From: Methanolobus sediminis
GTDB lineage: Archaea; Halobacteriota; Methanosarcinia; Methanosarcinales; Methanosarcinaceae
Assembly: GCF_031312595.1 (NCBI RefSeq)
Contig: NZ_CP133592.1
Span: 1,612,001 to 1,676,000 of the forward strand
DNA length: 64,000 bases
Direction of reading: 5' to 3'
Shown: one piece after another, positions 44,801 to 52,851 of the stretch
Numbering within the stretch: position 1 is the stretch's first letter
Layout: the number at the start of each line of letters is the position of its first letter
Translations under genes and position numbers: made by a program
The notes under the pieces: model-generated
What the model was told of the DNA's origin: nothing
The model's input: the letters and a program-made list of their open reading frames with translations, nothing else
Database searches by the model: none

Positions 44801-45289
44801 TTATGTCTGCATCCTGAACTGGGTTGCATCATCGAGCAGCTCATCAATTATCCTGTAGTGTCCTCTCTCGGCAGCTGCAACCTGTTCAAAGAATACTCTT
44901 TGTTCTTCGCTTTCTGCTCTTTTGGCAAGTTCCATGTAAAAATATTCACTCTTGTGCTCAAATCTGAGGGCTGCGAGAAGTATTCCTATTTCTTCCAGTT
45001 TTTCATCTGAGAATTCTTCACTGAAAGACGCTTCAAACTTTGGATATGTGAATTCCACTTCCGGAATGTTCTTACTTTCCCTGTACTGCTGGAGATATCC
45101 TGCATGCTTTTTTTCTTCATCTGCAAGGAAAATGTACAATTTGCTTGCGGTCGCATTCTTCATAACGGATGCTTTTTCACTGTAATACGCCATTCCCTCT
45201 TCCTCAAGTTCGATGGCAAGAGCAATAGCCTCGTCAAGTGACTTAAGATGGTCAAGCTCATCTGCGATCTCATGTAGTATATCTTTCAT
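44801..45289 (-). CDS. Ferritin-like rubrerythrin-family protein
   Basis: A 162-residue four-helix ferritin-like protein. Di-iron Glu/His motifs occur as ELEEEGMAYYSEKA (about residues 26-39), ADEEKKHAGYL (about 53-63), RFEHKSEYFYMEL and AAAERGHYRII. There is no rubredoxin domain, unlike classical rubrerythrin. Likely reduces peroxide or stores iron. The ATG at 45289 with AAAGGAGATT upstream is preferred over an open extension to 45424. First gene of the rubrerythrin-fprA-FTR set. Confidence 0.88.
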   Translation of the reverse strand: MKDILHEIADELDHLKSLDEAIALAIELEEEGMAYYSEKASVMKNATASKLYIFLADEEKKHAGYLQQYRESKNIPEVEFTYPKFEASFSEEFSDEKLEEIGILLAALRFEHKSEYFYMELAKRAESEEQRVFFEQVAAAERGHYRIIDELLDDATQFRMQT

Positions 45290-45565
45290 TTTAGAATCTC
45301 CTTTAAGAACTGATGTTGCTAAAATACAAATTTGTCGTTCCCTGTCTGAACAAAAATAAAACCCACTGTAGCAAATATTATCTAATTCTGGCTTAATATA
45401 TCTTTCGAGCTTTGTTGCCTGCAATTGCCGGGTTTAGCTAATATTTATATGATATAGGCGACCATTCCATGTTTAGAAAACTTTTTATTTGTGTCAATAC
45501 ATTAATGTGGTTATATTCCATCTGTTATTCATTTTGAACAAGATCACTTTTATAGAGGTAGTTGA

Positions 45566-46669
45566 ATGGACAAAATAAAAATCGCAATTGCTGGTATTGG
45601 CAATTGTGCAAGTTCCCTTATTCAGGGTATTGAATACTACAAAAACAAGAATGAGGAAGATGCAACAGGTTTAATGCACTGGGATCTCGGTGGCTACATG
45701 CCATTCGATATTGATGTGGTCGCTGCTTTTGATGTAGATGAGAGGAAAGTTGGCAAAGATGTCTCAGAAGCAATTTTTGCACCACCTAACTGTACAGCGG
45801 TTTTCTGTCCGGAAATTCCACCCACAGGTACCATTGTAAAAATGGGTAGCATTCTTGATGGCGTATCAGAACATATGGTCGACTATAACGATAACAGGCG
45901 TTTTATTCCTTCTGATGAAGCACAATTTACAAAAGAGCAGGTAGTAAAGGAGTTACAGGATTCCGGCGCAGAGATCTTACTGAACTATATGCCTGTAGGT
46001 TCTGAGGAAGCAACCCGTTTCTATGCGGAATGCGCCCTTGATGCAGGAGTTGCATTCATCAATAATATGCCTGTCTTCATAGTAAGCAATCCAGAGTGGG
46101 CTGCGAAGTTCGAGGAAAAAGGAATCCCTATTATTGGTGATGACATAAAAGCCCAGCTTGGTGCAACAATTACTCACAGAACCCTTGCGGACCTCTTCCG
46201 TAAACGTGGTGTGAAACTGGAACGGACTTACCAGCTTAATACCGGAGGAAACACTGATTTCCTCAATATGCTCAACAGGAACAGACTTGCTTCCAAGAAG
46301 GAATCCAAGACCGAGGCTGTACAGTCAGTAGTTGGCCAGAGAATGGATGATGATAATATCCATGTTGGTCCAAGTGACTATGTTCCATGGCAGAACGATA
46401 ACAAGTTATGCTTCCTGAGAATGGAAGGTAAGCTTTTCGGTGATGTTCCAATGAATATCGAGCTTCGCCTTTCAGTTGAAGATTCCCCTAACTCTGCGGG
46501 AGTTGTCATTGATGCGGTCAGGTGCTGTAAACTTGCGCTTGACAGGGGAATTGGCGGTATCCTTTACTCACCATCTTCATACTTCATGAAGCACCCACCA
46601 AAGCAGTTCACAGATGATGAAGCTCATGCAATGACAGATGCTTTCATCAAAGGTGAGCGCGACAACTGA
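45566..46669 (+). CDS. ino1: Myo-inositol-1-phosphate synthase
   Basis: A 367-residue NAD-dependent enzyme that converts glucose 6-phosphate to inositol 1-phosphate. The N-terminal IAIAGIGNCASSLIQGIEYY is the NAD-binding loop, and GDDIKAQLGATITHRTLADLF and LNTGGNTDFLNML are family hallmarks. In Methanosarcina relatives the product feeds archaetidylinositol lipids. A GAGGT site precedes the ATG, with a TATTTATATGATA promoter-like run about 115 nt upstream. The DUF429 gene starts 13 nt after its stop. Confidence 0.93.
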   Translation: MDKIKIAIAGIGNCASSLIQGIEYYKNKNEEDATGLMHWDLGGYMPFDIDVVAAFDVDERKVGKDVSEAIFAPPNCTAVFCPEIPPTGTIVKMGSILDGVSEHMVDYNDNRRFIPSDEAQFTKEQVVKELQDSGAEILLNYMPVGSEEATRFYAECALDAGVAFINNMPVFIVSNPEWAAKFEEKGIPIIGDDIKAQLGATITHRTLADLFRKRGVKLERTYQLNTGGNTDFLNMLNRNRLASKKESKTEAVQSVVGQRMDDDNIHVGPSDYVPWQNDNKLCFLRMEGKLFGDVPMNIELRLSVEDSPNSAGVVIDAVRCCKLALDRGIGGILYSPSSYFMKHPPKQFTDDEAHAMTDAFIKGERDN

Positions 46670-46682
46670 TCAGGACAAATCT

Positions 46683-47516
46683 ATGGACTTTGCTGCCACT
46701 GGAAAAGAACGCCGTATATTTGGTGTTGATTTCAGTGGTGCAAAAGATGCCTGTAAAAAGATATGGATTAGCAGCGCTAAGCCTGTTGGTAATACTCTGT
46801 ATATAGAGGAGTGTTACAGGCTGGCAGACCGTATAGGTTCTACCGCGAACTCCCGTTCAGGAAGAGATGAATGCTTCTCAGCACTGAGATCATTGATAGT
46901 ACGGGAGATTGATGCTGTTTTTGGAATCGATCTTTCTTTTTCCCTGCCAGAATCTCTCATGGAAGATTCCTGGGAGGGCTTTATTGAATCGTTCTCTTCA
47001 AATTATCCTTCTGCTGAACAGTTCCGTGAGTCCTGTAGGGACAAGGCTGCTGGGAAAGAAATTAAACGTGCATCTGAGATCAGAGCAAAAGTTCCTTTTT
47101 CAGTATATAATCTAAGGCTTTATCGACAGACCTATTTTGGTATAAGGGACGTAATATCTCCTCTAGTAAGGGACAATCTTGCATGTGTACTTCCAATGCA
47201 GGAAGCAAGGGACGGGAAAGCATGGCTCATAGAGATCTGCCCTGCCTGCAGGCTGAAGAAAGAGGATATGTATATTGCATATAAAGGTAAGACTGACGAC
47301 AGGCGCATTGCCCGTTGTCGCATACTTGAATATTTTATGAGCAAAGGCATTGTTATCCCTTCATCGTTACAGGAACTAATTGTGGACGATACGGAAGGTG
47401 ATGCCCTTGACAGCATCATTGCAACGTATTCCACTTTCAGATCGCTCTCCCGGCTGAGTGAGATATCAGACACTTTACCGGAAAATTACACGATAGAAGG
47501 CTACACTTTTTTCTGA
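46683..47516 (+). CDS. DUF429 family protein
   Basis: A 277-residue protein with the DUF429 (predicted RNase H-like fold) N-terminal motif IFGVDFSGAKDACKKIWIS, where the Asp is a probable metal ligand, a middle AVFGIDLSFSLP segment, and a late VDDTEGDALDSIIAT acidic motif. The function is unknown. The frame is open upstream into ino1, but the ATG at 46683 has an AGGA site. Linked in direction to ino1 but with no obvious pathway connection. Confidence 0.85.
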   Translation: MDFAATGKERRIFGVDFSGAKDACKKIWISSAKPVGNTLYIEECYRLADRIGSTANSRSGRDECFSALRSLIVREIDAVFGIDLSFSLPESLMEDSWEGFIESFSSNYPSAEQFRESCRDKAAGKEIKRASEIRAKVPFSVYNLRLYRQTYFGIRDVISPLVRDNLACVLPMQEARDGKAWLIEICPACRLKKEDMYIAYKGKTDDRRIARCRILEYFMSKGIVIPSSLQELIVDDTEGDALDSIIATYSTFRSLSRLSEISDTLPENYTIEGYTFF

Positions 47517-47532
47517 AACATAATCAAAAAAA

Positions 47533-49155
47533 TCATGTTTCAAATCCGCAGTTAGAGTCAACCCACTCCTTTGCTCCGTATATCTGCCTGAGCATTTCAT
47601 CCATGTGTTCTTTTTCGATGAAAGGGCTCATTGGATAGGACTTCAATGCAACTATCGTCCTGCTATTCCTTGTTGTCTTATAGTTGTCAGTATAGGATAT
47701 CATGGCAGTACCTTCTTTTTGCGCCCTGGCAATCATGTACTGTGCTATCCTCTGGTTGTATGAGTTGACCTTCTCTGTGAACTCCTCTTCGGTCTCATCA
47801 CACATCTCTTTCTGAAACAGGGGATTTCCATCAGTATCAAATTTTGTGTGAGGGTAGATACGAAAATCAGTTACAAATGCAGGGTTGTGTCTGTTCAGCA
47901 GTTCAATGTCCGAACAATTATCCATCATTTCTCTCAGGTGGTCAGCAGCAGTTATCAGATGTACTATAAGGGTTTCATATCCCTGTTTTCCCATCAACAT
48001 CATGTTTGCAAGTGCTTTTTGAGCATAATTAGGTCTGCTTGATTCCAGGGTGAATGTCCCTGGCTGGTAGCCTTCCCCGTGGAACAGGTATGGCATATCC
48101 TTTTTCTGCTTCTGCAGAAGTGTAAAATCCTCTCTGTTCTTTATAACAAATGCACTGCACAGGTATGGTGCCCATCCTGTCTTATGGAAGTCTATTCCTA
48201 CCGAATCCGCATATCGCAGGTCGCTTATGCTGGAAAGTATCTCTCTTATCTCCTCCTGCAACATGTGTGGAAGATGATCGATACGTGTGTCTCCCCTGAA
48301 TGTGAGGTATGGCCATCCAATGACCGCATCGGCATGTACATGTATCCTGTAATCTATTTTTTTCTGAATTCTGTCTCGTAATTCCACTATCTTTTTAAGA
48401 GGGTCTATTCCAAAAGCATCTGTTGTACCCATTGTGGCAAATATCGTTCCAATGCGGGCTCCCTCGCTGATAGTCCGTTCCATCTCTTCTTCAAGCAGGT
48501 GAATATCCATTACGTTATCACACGAAGGTATCGTCTTTATGTTGTCCAGTCCGACCCCTGTCCACAGGGCAGCGGATCTGATGCTATAATGGGCAACATC
48601 TGAGCAGAAGAAGTGTATCCTATCCCTTATTCCTGTATTCTTTGCATTCGGGTCGGCCTTTTCGATCCCTATGCGTGCACCATAAAGGTTACAGCCGGTT
48701 CCTCCAAAGGTGAAGATGCCGCCAGCCTTTGTTGTATCATATCCTATAAGGTCGGCAAGCATGGCTATTGCCATTATCTCTGAGCGTGCCGCACTCATTC
48801 CGTAATCATCACTGATGGAATTCTCATTGTATCTTGCACCCAACGCTGCGGCAACAATTGAAAGTGCCGTGGCAGGTGGCACGACGTTCGCCTGCATAAG
48901 AGGATGGCACCATATGTTCACACCTCCATAGAGCTCGGTAATGAAGTCGCCGACATCTGCTTCATTTCCCATCCCATGTGGGAACTTCGTTTCCCTCATA
49001 AGCTTCTCATAATCCAGAGTTTCTTTCTTTCCAATTATCGTGCCGTTCTCTTTACTGTCTATCTTCTTTAGCAGATCATTCAACAGCAGGACTATTTTAT
49101 CCTCATCTCCTGCAGGTCTGGTAAAAAAAGAACGCATAAGCTCAATCTCTTTCAT
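47533..49155 (-). CDS. Group II PLP-dependent decarboxylase-like protein
   Basis: A 540-residue fold-type I PLP enzyme related to glutamate/tyrosine/aromatic amino acid decarboxylases. The PLP Lys lies in SVGIDFHKTGWAPYLCSAF (about residues 315-333), the preceding metal-free HADAVIGWPYL segment holds the PLP Asp, and GGTGCNLYGARIG contacts phosphate. It is longer than archaeal MfnA (about 390 residues), so it is not the standard tyrosine/aspartate decarboxylase. The substrate is unknown. It is the last gene of the redox block, 38 nt after the archaeoflavoprotein gene. Confidence 0.85.
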   Translation of the reverse strand: MKEIELMRSFFTRPAGDEDKIVLLLNDLLKKIDSKENGTIIGKKETLDYEKLMRETKFPHGMGNEADVGDFITELYGGVNIWCHPLMQANVVPPATALSIVAAALGARYNENSISDDYGMSAARSEIMAIAMLADLIGYDTTKAGGIFTFGGTGCNLYGARIGIEKADPNAKNTGIRDRIHFFCSDVAHYSIRSAALWTGVGLDNIKTIPSCDNVMDIHLLEEEMERTISEGARIGTIFATMGTTDAFGIDPLKKIVELRDRIQKKIDYRIHVHADAVIGWPYLTFRGDTRIDHLPHMLQEEIREILSSISDLRYADSVGIDFHKTGWAPYLCSAFVIKNREDFTLLQKQKKDMPYLFHGEGYQPGTFTLESSRPNYAQKALANMMLMGKQGYETLIVHLITAADHLREMMDNCSDIELLNRHNPAFVTDFRIYPHTKFDTDGNPLFQKEMCDETEEEFTEKVNSYNQRIAQYMIARAQKEGTAMISYTDNYKTTRNSRTIVALKSYPMSPFIEKEHMDEMLRQIYGAKEWVDSNCGFET

Positions 49156-49193
49156 ACGTTATTCCACTCCCTGTTTTGTGTGAACTAAATTTA

Positions 49194-49739
49194 TTAATCC
49201 CTGTTCACACCAAGTATGTCATAAAGTTCATCAGGACTATTGATAACTGTAATATTTTCCATCTGGGCAAGTTTCTTTGTATTGGATACGTCAACTTCGC
49301 GCATTTTCAGTTCCATTACACGTCCTTCAGGAGATACTGTTTTGACAGTTCCCATTTCCCTGTCAACTGGCAGTATGTATATCGGTGTGCTTCCTTTTGC
49401 TGTCTGTGAAACAACATTTGTGACAAGGGTATCTCCGATTCCACATACTATTTTTGCAACACTGTTGGAAGTCATCGGGGCGATGATAAGTGCATCATAG
49501 TATCCGACCTGAAGCGGTCCTGCAATAAATGGTGAGTTTGGTCCGCCTTCTGTTTTAAAATTAGGGAAATCCTTCTGGATGTCATCCCACATATGATACC
49601 ATTTCATAACGGTCTCTCCTTCCTTTGAAAGGAAAACCATTATCTGCAGATCGGTCTTGTTCTTGATATCCACCATTGTCTCATATGTTTCTTTGATAAG
49701 GTCTCCTGACCCCGTAATTCCCCATGCTATCCTTTTCAT
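49194..49739 (-). CDS. Archaeoflavoprotein, AfpA/DmrB-like
   Basis: A 181-residue flavoprotein of the AfpA/DmrB group (flavin-binding, Dfp-like Rossmann fold). The N-terminus KRIAWGITGSGDLIKET and the middle YYDALIIAPMTSNSVAKIVCGIGDTLVTN are characteristic. AfpA of Archaeoglobus takes electrons from ferredoxin, whereas DmrB reduces dihydromethanopterin. Linkage here to a ferredoxin and an iron-sulfur flavoprotein favours the AfpA-like electron-transfer role. It lies 22 nt after the FNR-like gene. Confidence 0.88.
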   Translation of the reverse strand: MKRIAWGITGSGDLIKETYETMVDIKNKTDLQIMVFLSKEGETVMKWYHMWDDIQKDFPNFKTEGGPNSPFIAGPLQVGYYDALIIAPMTSNSVAKIVCGIGDTLVTNVVSQTAKGSTPIYILPVDREMGTVKTVSPEGRVMELKMREVDVSNTKKLAQMENITVINSPDELYDILGVNRD

Positions 49740-49761
49740 GATCTGTGCCTTCTGTTTATTT

Positions 49762-50460
49762 TTAGTAACCTATCAGTGATTCTTTGTTGATCTCGCTATC
49801 GGGTATTCTCATAGATTGAAGCAGTTCCACCATTGAATCAACCATGGGTGGTGGTCCGCATACGTAGAATGTTCTTTCATAATAATCCGGTAATTCCCGG
49901 AGTATAAGGTTCTCACAGATGCGCTCCCTGCATCCTGTCCAGCTTTCTGAGGCCCTGGTGAGTGTGTGGAATACATTGAGGTTGGGATTTTGTTTTTTCA
50001 TCTCCTCAAGTTCTTCTGTGAATATCATGTCCTCTTCGGTCTTGTCACTGCATATCAACATGATATCCGTATTAAGTTTCATATCAGTGCAATATTTGCA
50101 AATGCTGATCATTGGTGTGATACCTATGCCACCACTGAGAAGTGCTATCTTTTCGCGTTCCCCTTCAAAGGTAAGTTTGCCAAATGGACCTTTTATCGTC
50201 GCTTTGTCTCCCGGCACCATGGCATCAAGCATGTTTGAGTACTCATGTCCCGTGAGTTTTTTTGTAAATTCAATGTGATCTTTTTCAGTAGGGCTGCTGG
50301 AGAGCGTAAAGGGTTTACCAATTTTCTTCTCTCCGTCTTTTAATGTGATTATCACATATTGTCCGGCTTTGTAATCAAAATCATCCGGTTTCTTGAACCT
50401 GAAACTTTTTACATTGTACGTCCGTTTTATAATCTCTGTAACAGGTTCTTCAAATTCCAG
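49762..50460 (-). CDS. Ferredoxin-NAD(P)H reductase-like flavoprotein with CTG start
   Basis: A 232-residue FAD/NAD-binding reductase without Fe-S domain. The FAD part has FKKPDDFDYKAGQYVIITL and KPFTLSSSPTE (Lys replaces the usual Arg), and the NAD part has LLSGGIGITPMISI and FYVCGPPPMVDSM. The first in-frame GTG (50355) cuts the FAD domain. Homology starts further up, and the only fitting start is CTG at 50460, 7 nt after a perfect AAGGAGG inside the end of the preceding gene. No ATG, GTG or TTG is available between. Confidence 0.85.
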   Translation of the reverse strand: MEFEEPVTEIIKRTYNVKSFRFKKPDDFDYKAGQYVIITLKDGEKKIGKPFTLSSSPTEKDHIEFTKKLTGHEYSNMLDAMVPGDKATIKGPFGKLTFEGEREKIALLSGGIGITPMISICKYCTDMKLNTDIMLICSDKTEEDMIFTEELEEMKKQNPNLNVFHTLTRASESWTGCRERICENLILRELPDYYERTFYVCGPPPMVDSMVELLQSMRIPDSEINKESLIGY

Positions 50461-50462
50461 AC

Positions 50463-51092
50463 TTACTCCTCCTTACGCAGGTCTTTTGTTGCTATGGCCG
50501 TTTTCATGAGTTTATTCATGGTTCTGTGCAGGCTTCTGATTCCTTCCGAATCTTCTGCAGCACCTTCGGCACCTCTGTCCTGTGACCAGAACGTACCGCC
50601 AAGGTTAGATCCGAATGATCCACCTGCAACAGGTATCATTTCACTGATGACGTAAAAATTGAGAATATTCTGTATTGCAGGTTCCTGTCCGCCTATCCTG
50701 TCTCCACCAACAGCAGCGGCAGCTCCAACTTTGTTCATAAAGGACTTTGGATCACGCGCAACAACTGCACGGCACCTGTCCATAATAGTTTTAGTCTGGG
50801 CACTTAGAGTACCCTGGTATACTGGAGTGCCAATTATCCATGCGTCTGCCCAGAGCATTTTATCGTAGAGTTCCACAAGGTCATCTTTGTGAATACAGCC
50901 TTCTTTCTTACGGACACAATAATCACAGTGGATGCAGAATTTCATCTCTTTGCCGCGGGCAGAGAAATATTCTACTTCAGCACCATATTTTTCCTGCGCG
51001 AATCTGAGAGCTTCATTTACAACATAATCTGTGGACTTCCTCCTGGGGCTTCCTGAGATGCCCAGCAGGCGAATGCTTCTGTCTTCTGACAT
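50463..51092 (-). CDS. Iron-sulfur flavoprotein (Isf family)
   Basis: A 209-residue flavodoxin-like reductase. The N-terminal LLGISGSPRRKSTDYVV binds FMN phosphate. The compact cluster motif CIHCDYCVRKKEGC (about residues 53-66) is the Isf-type [4Fe-4S] site, and GTPVYQGTLSAQTKTIMDR follows. Isf of Methanosarcina thermophila accepts electrons from ferredoxin and reduces O2 or peroxide. It lies 19 nt downstream of the ferredoxin gene, and its 3' end carries the ribosome binding site for the FNR-like gene. Confidence 0.92.
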   Translation of the reverse strand: MSEDRSIRLLGISGSPRRKSTDYVVNEALRFAQEKYGAEVEYFSARGKEMKFCIHCDYCVRKKEGCIHKDDLVELYDKMLWADAWIIGTPVYQGTLSAQTKTIMDRCRAVVARDPKSFMNKVGAAAAVGGDRIGGQEPAIQNILNFYVISEMIPVAGGSFGSNLGGTFWSQDRGAEGAAEDSEGIRSLHRTMNKLMKTAIATKDLRKEE

Positions 51093-51111
51093 GGTAGCAC
51101 TCCGTTTTTGT

Positions 51112-51303
51112 TTATTCCAGTGTTATTGCTTCCTGTGGGCAGGCATCAACACAGTTACCGCATTCCACACAGTCGTCAGGACGTGCAATGACGGATTTTA
51201 AATCTCCGTTTGCGTCTTCCTGTACTTCAATAACGTCTGTCGGGCATGCCTGAGCGCAGGCTCCTATTCCTTCACATTTAGCTAAATCTACTTCTGGTGG
51301 CAT
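51112..51303 (-). CDS. Two-cluster ferredoxin with altered first site
   Basis: A 63-residue ferredoxin. The second site is complete (CVECGNCVDACP, about residues 45-56). The first reads CEGIGACAQACP (about 10-21): the second Cys of CxxCxxCxxxCP is Ile, leaving three Cys residues. A [3Fe-4S] cluster or a labile fourth iron is expected there. It probably links the iron-sulfur flavoprotein, FNR-like protein and archaeoflavoprotein encoded next to it. It lies 13 nt after the cytochrome gene. Confidence 0.92.
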   Translation of the reverse strand: MPPEVDLAKCEGIGACAQACPTDVIEVQEDANGDLKSVIARPDDCVECGNCVDACPQEAITLE

Positions 51304-51316
51304 TATTTTTCCTCCA

Positions 51317-52738
51317 TTATTTTCTTTTTAAGATATACATCGTAATTCCAAGAACCATTGCAGCAGTAAGTGCACTAAACCCTGGAGTGCTTGTACTGCC
51401 TGATTCTGGCTGGTTTCTTTCATCTGCAGGTGTTGATGGATCATAAATGATTGCAGAGATTTCGTTCATGTCAACAACCGGAACCCCTGTTTCTTCTCCA
51501 AGGAGCTTATCGATCATATCCTGCGGAGCTGACCTGTATTTCAGGGTGCTCTGTACTGTAAGAGGGTATGCTGCATTTTCAGGCATAACAAATGAGTGCT
51601 CTTCTGTTACAGTTTCCTTTGGACCGATCCTGTTATCTTCAAGAACACTTTCTGCAAGCCAGAAACTCTTTGTTTCCTTCCCTTCAATATCTGCCAGAAC
51701 GTTGTTGTATAACACTTTTGCGTCTATGATGTTCCCATCAGCATCGACACTTCCGGCGTTGTAAATAATATCCCCGTTTGCATCAGTGACCGTAAGTTCC
51801 AGCCACATCTCTCTTATTTCAGAAACTCCAGTGGGGATCTTGTGTCCGGCACCGGAGTTTGTGATGGATAAATCAATAAGAATTTCATCTCCTGCAGATG
51901 CAGTCTCTGGTGCCGATATATCCATTATAGTGGCTTTTTGCAGCCTTTCAACTGCCATGTCAGCTACGTTCTCAGCACCAAACATTGGTGGTATCAGGGT
52001 GTTGGCACCCACAATATCATGTAAGGGAATATGATCTCTTTTAGGAGCACCTGACCCGGCACGTCCGGGATTTGCCTTGAACTGCGTGATACCTTCTGTC
52101 ATGTGACAGTCCTGACATACGACATTCTCTTCAGCATACTGGCTGTCTTTCCATGTTGAATATGTATCGTCAATAACAAGCCCGTTAACAGGGTTGATTA
52201 CCTGATGGCACATTCCACAGTATTCTGACTGAGTAAAAAGTTCAAGGTATTCGGACTCATGGTAGTTCCCTCTTGCATCATCGAATGGTCCCCATTTCGT
52301 ATTTCCAGGGGTCACTGTGAATTGTGCATTTCCTGTACCATTACTTCCGGATACTACGTGACAGAAATCACACTGTACTCCGAGTTTGGCAATATCGGAC
52401 ATTTCAGAACCATCTATTGGTGGTATTTCACCACTGACAACTCCTATGGGTGTGTGACAACGTGAGCAGAACTCGTCCAGTGAGCCATTTGTGTCTTCAC
52501 TTGCTATCTTTACCTCTTCAAGATAGAACGGATCAAGGTATGCATTAAAGTGCATAGTTCCTTCCCATTCGGCATAAATTATAGCATGGCATTGCCTGCA
52601 TTTACTTTCATAGGCAAAATCGTCCGAGCTGTATTCGCCAGCTTGTGTTGCCGGTGTTGCAGTTGCAACGCTACCTGTGCTAAGTAGTAAAAGCATTGCT
52701 GCCAAGACCAGGCCAAGCTTTACAACGGTTCCCCTCAT
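51317..52738 (-). CDS. Surface-anchored pentaheme cytochrome c with PGF-CTERM-like tail
   Basis: A 473-residue exported protein. It has a Sec signal peptide (about residues 1-28) and five CxxCH haem sites (47-51, 91-95, 123-127, 174-178 and 208-212), with further His residues as possible distal ligands, in a cytochrome c-554-like N-terminal half. A beta-sandwich-like region spans about 265-430. The C-terminus has a Ser/Thr/Pro linker, PGFSALTA (about 452-459), a membrane helix and a KRK end, like archaeosortase-processed PGF-CTERM proteins. Placed with ferredoxin and flavoproteins, it may carry electrons to the cell surface. It is not the heptaheme MmcA. Confidence 0.9.
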   Translation of the reverse strand: MRGTVVKLGLVLAAMLLLLSTGSVATATPATQAGEYSSDDFAYESKCRQCHAIIYAEWEGTMHFNAYLDPFYLEEVKIASEDTNGSLDEFCSRCHTPIGVVSGEIPPIDGSEMSDIAKLGVQCDFCHVVSGSNGTGNAQFTVTPGNTKWGPFDDARGNYHESEYLELFTQSEYCGMCHQVINPVNGLVIDDTYSTWKDSQYAEENVVCQDCHMTEGITQFKANPGRAGSGAPKRDHIPLHDIVGANTLIPPMFGAENVADMAVERLQKATIMDISAPETASAGDEILIDLSITNSGAGHKIPTGVSEIREMWLELTVTDANGDIIYNAGSVDADGNIIDAKVLYNNVLADIEGKETKSFWLAESVLEDNRIGPKETVTEEHSFVMPENAAYPLTVQSTLKYRSAPQDMIDKLLGEETGVPVVDMNEISAIIYDPSTPADERNQPESGSTSTPGFSALTAAMVLGITMYILKRK

Positions 52739-52780
52739 GTCCTCTCATCTACATCATATTTATGTTTTTAGTGCACCTGA

Positions 52781-52804
52781 ACACCGGTTTACCCAAACCG
52801 GTGT
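52781..52804. repeat. Perfect 10-bp hairpin before the cytochrome gene
   Basis: ACACCGGTTT-ACCC-AAACCGGTGT lies 43-66 nt upstream of the cytochrome start. It has no T-tract after it on the minus strand. It could be an operator or an mRNA stability element. Confidence 0.5.
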
Positions 52805-52824
52805 AAAGGCAAAATTGATGTAAA

Positions 52825-52841
52825 AAGGGATAACTTCCCTT
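52825..52841 (-). terminator. Terminator after the AhpD-like gene
   Basis: On the minus strand, AAGGGA-AGTTA-TCCCTT followed by TTT, 11 nt after the stop codon. It suggests that the cytochrome operon has its own promoter. Confidence 0.55.
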
Positions 52842-52851
52842 CTTGTCTTAA

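Noticed and set aside
44782-44847. N-terminal extension of fprA
   Set aside because: No ribosome binding site for the upstream start, while GAGGAAGG directly precedes the ATG at 44781.
49194-49739. Firm assignment as dihydromethanopterin reductase DmrB
   Set aside because: The family covers both AfpA and DmrB, and the redox neighbours fit AfpA at least as well. Left as AfpA/DmrB-like.
51317-52738. Assignment as MmcA heptaheme cytochrome
   Set aside because: Only five CxxCH motifs are present, there is a long non-haem domain, and the neighbours are not rnf genes.
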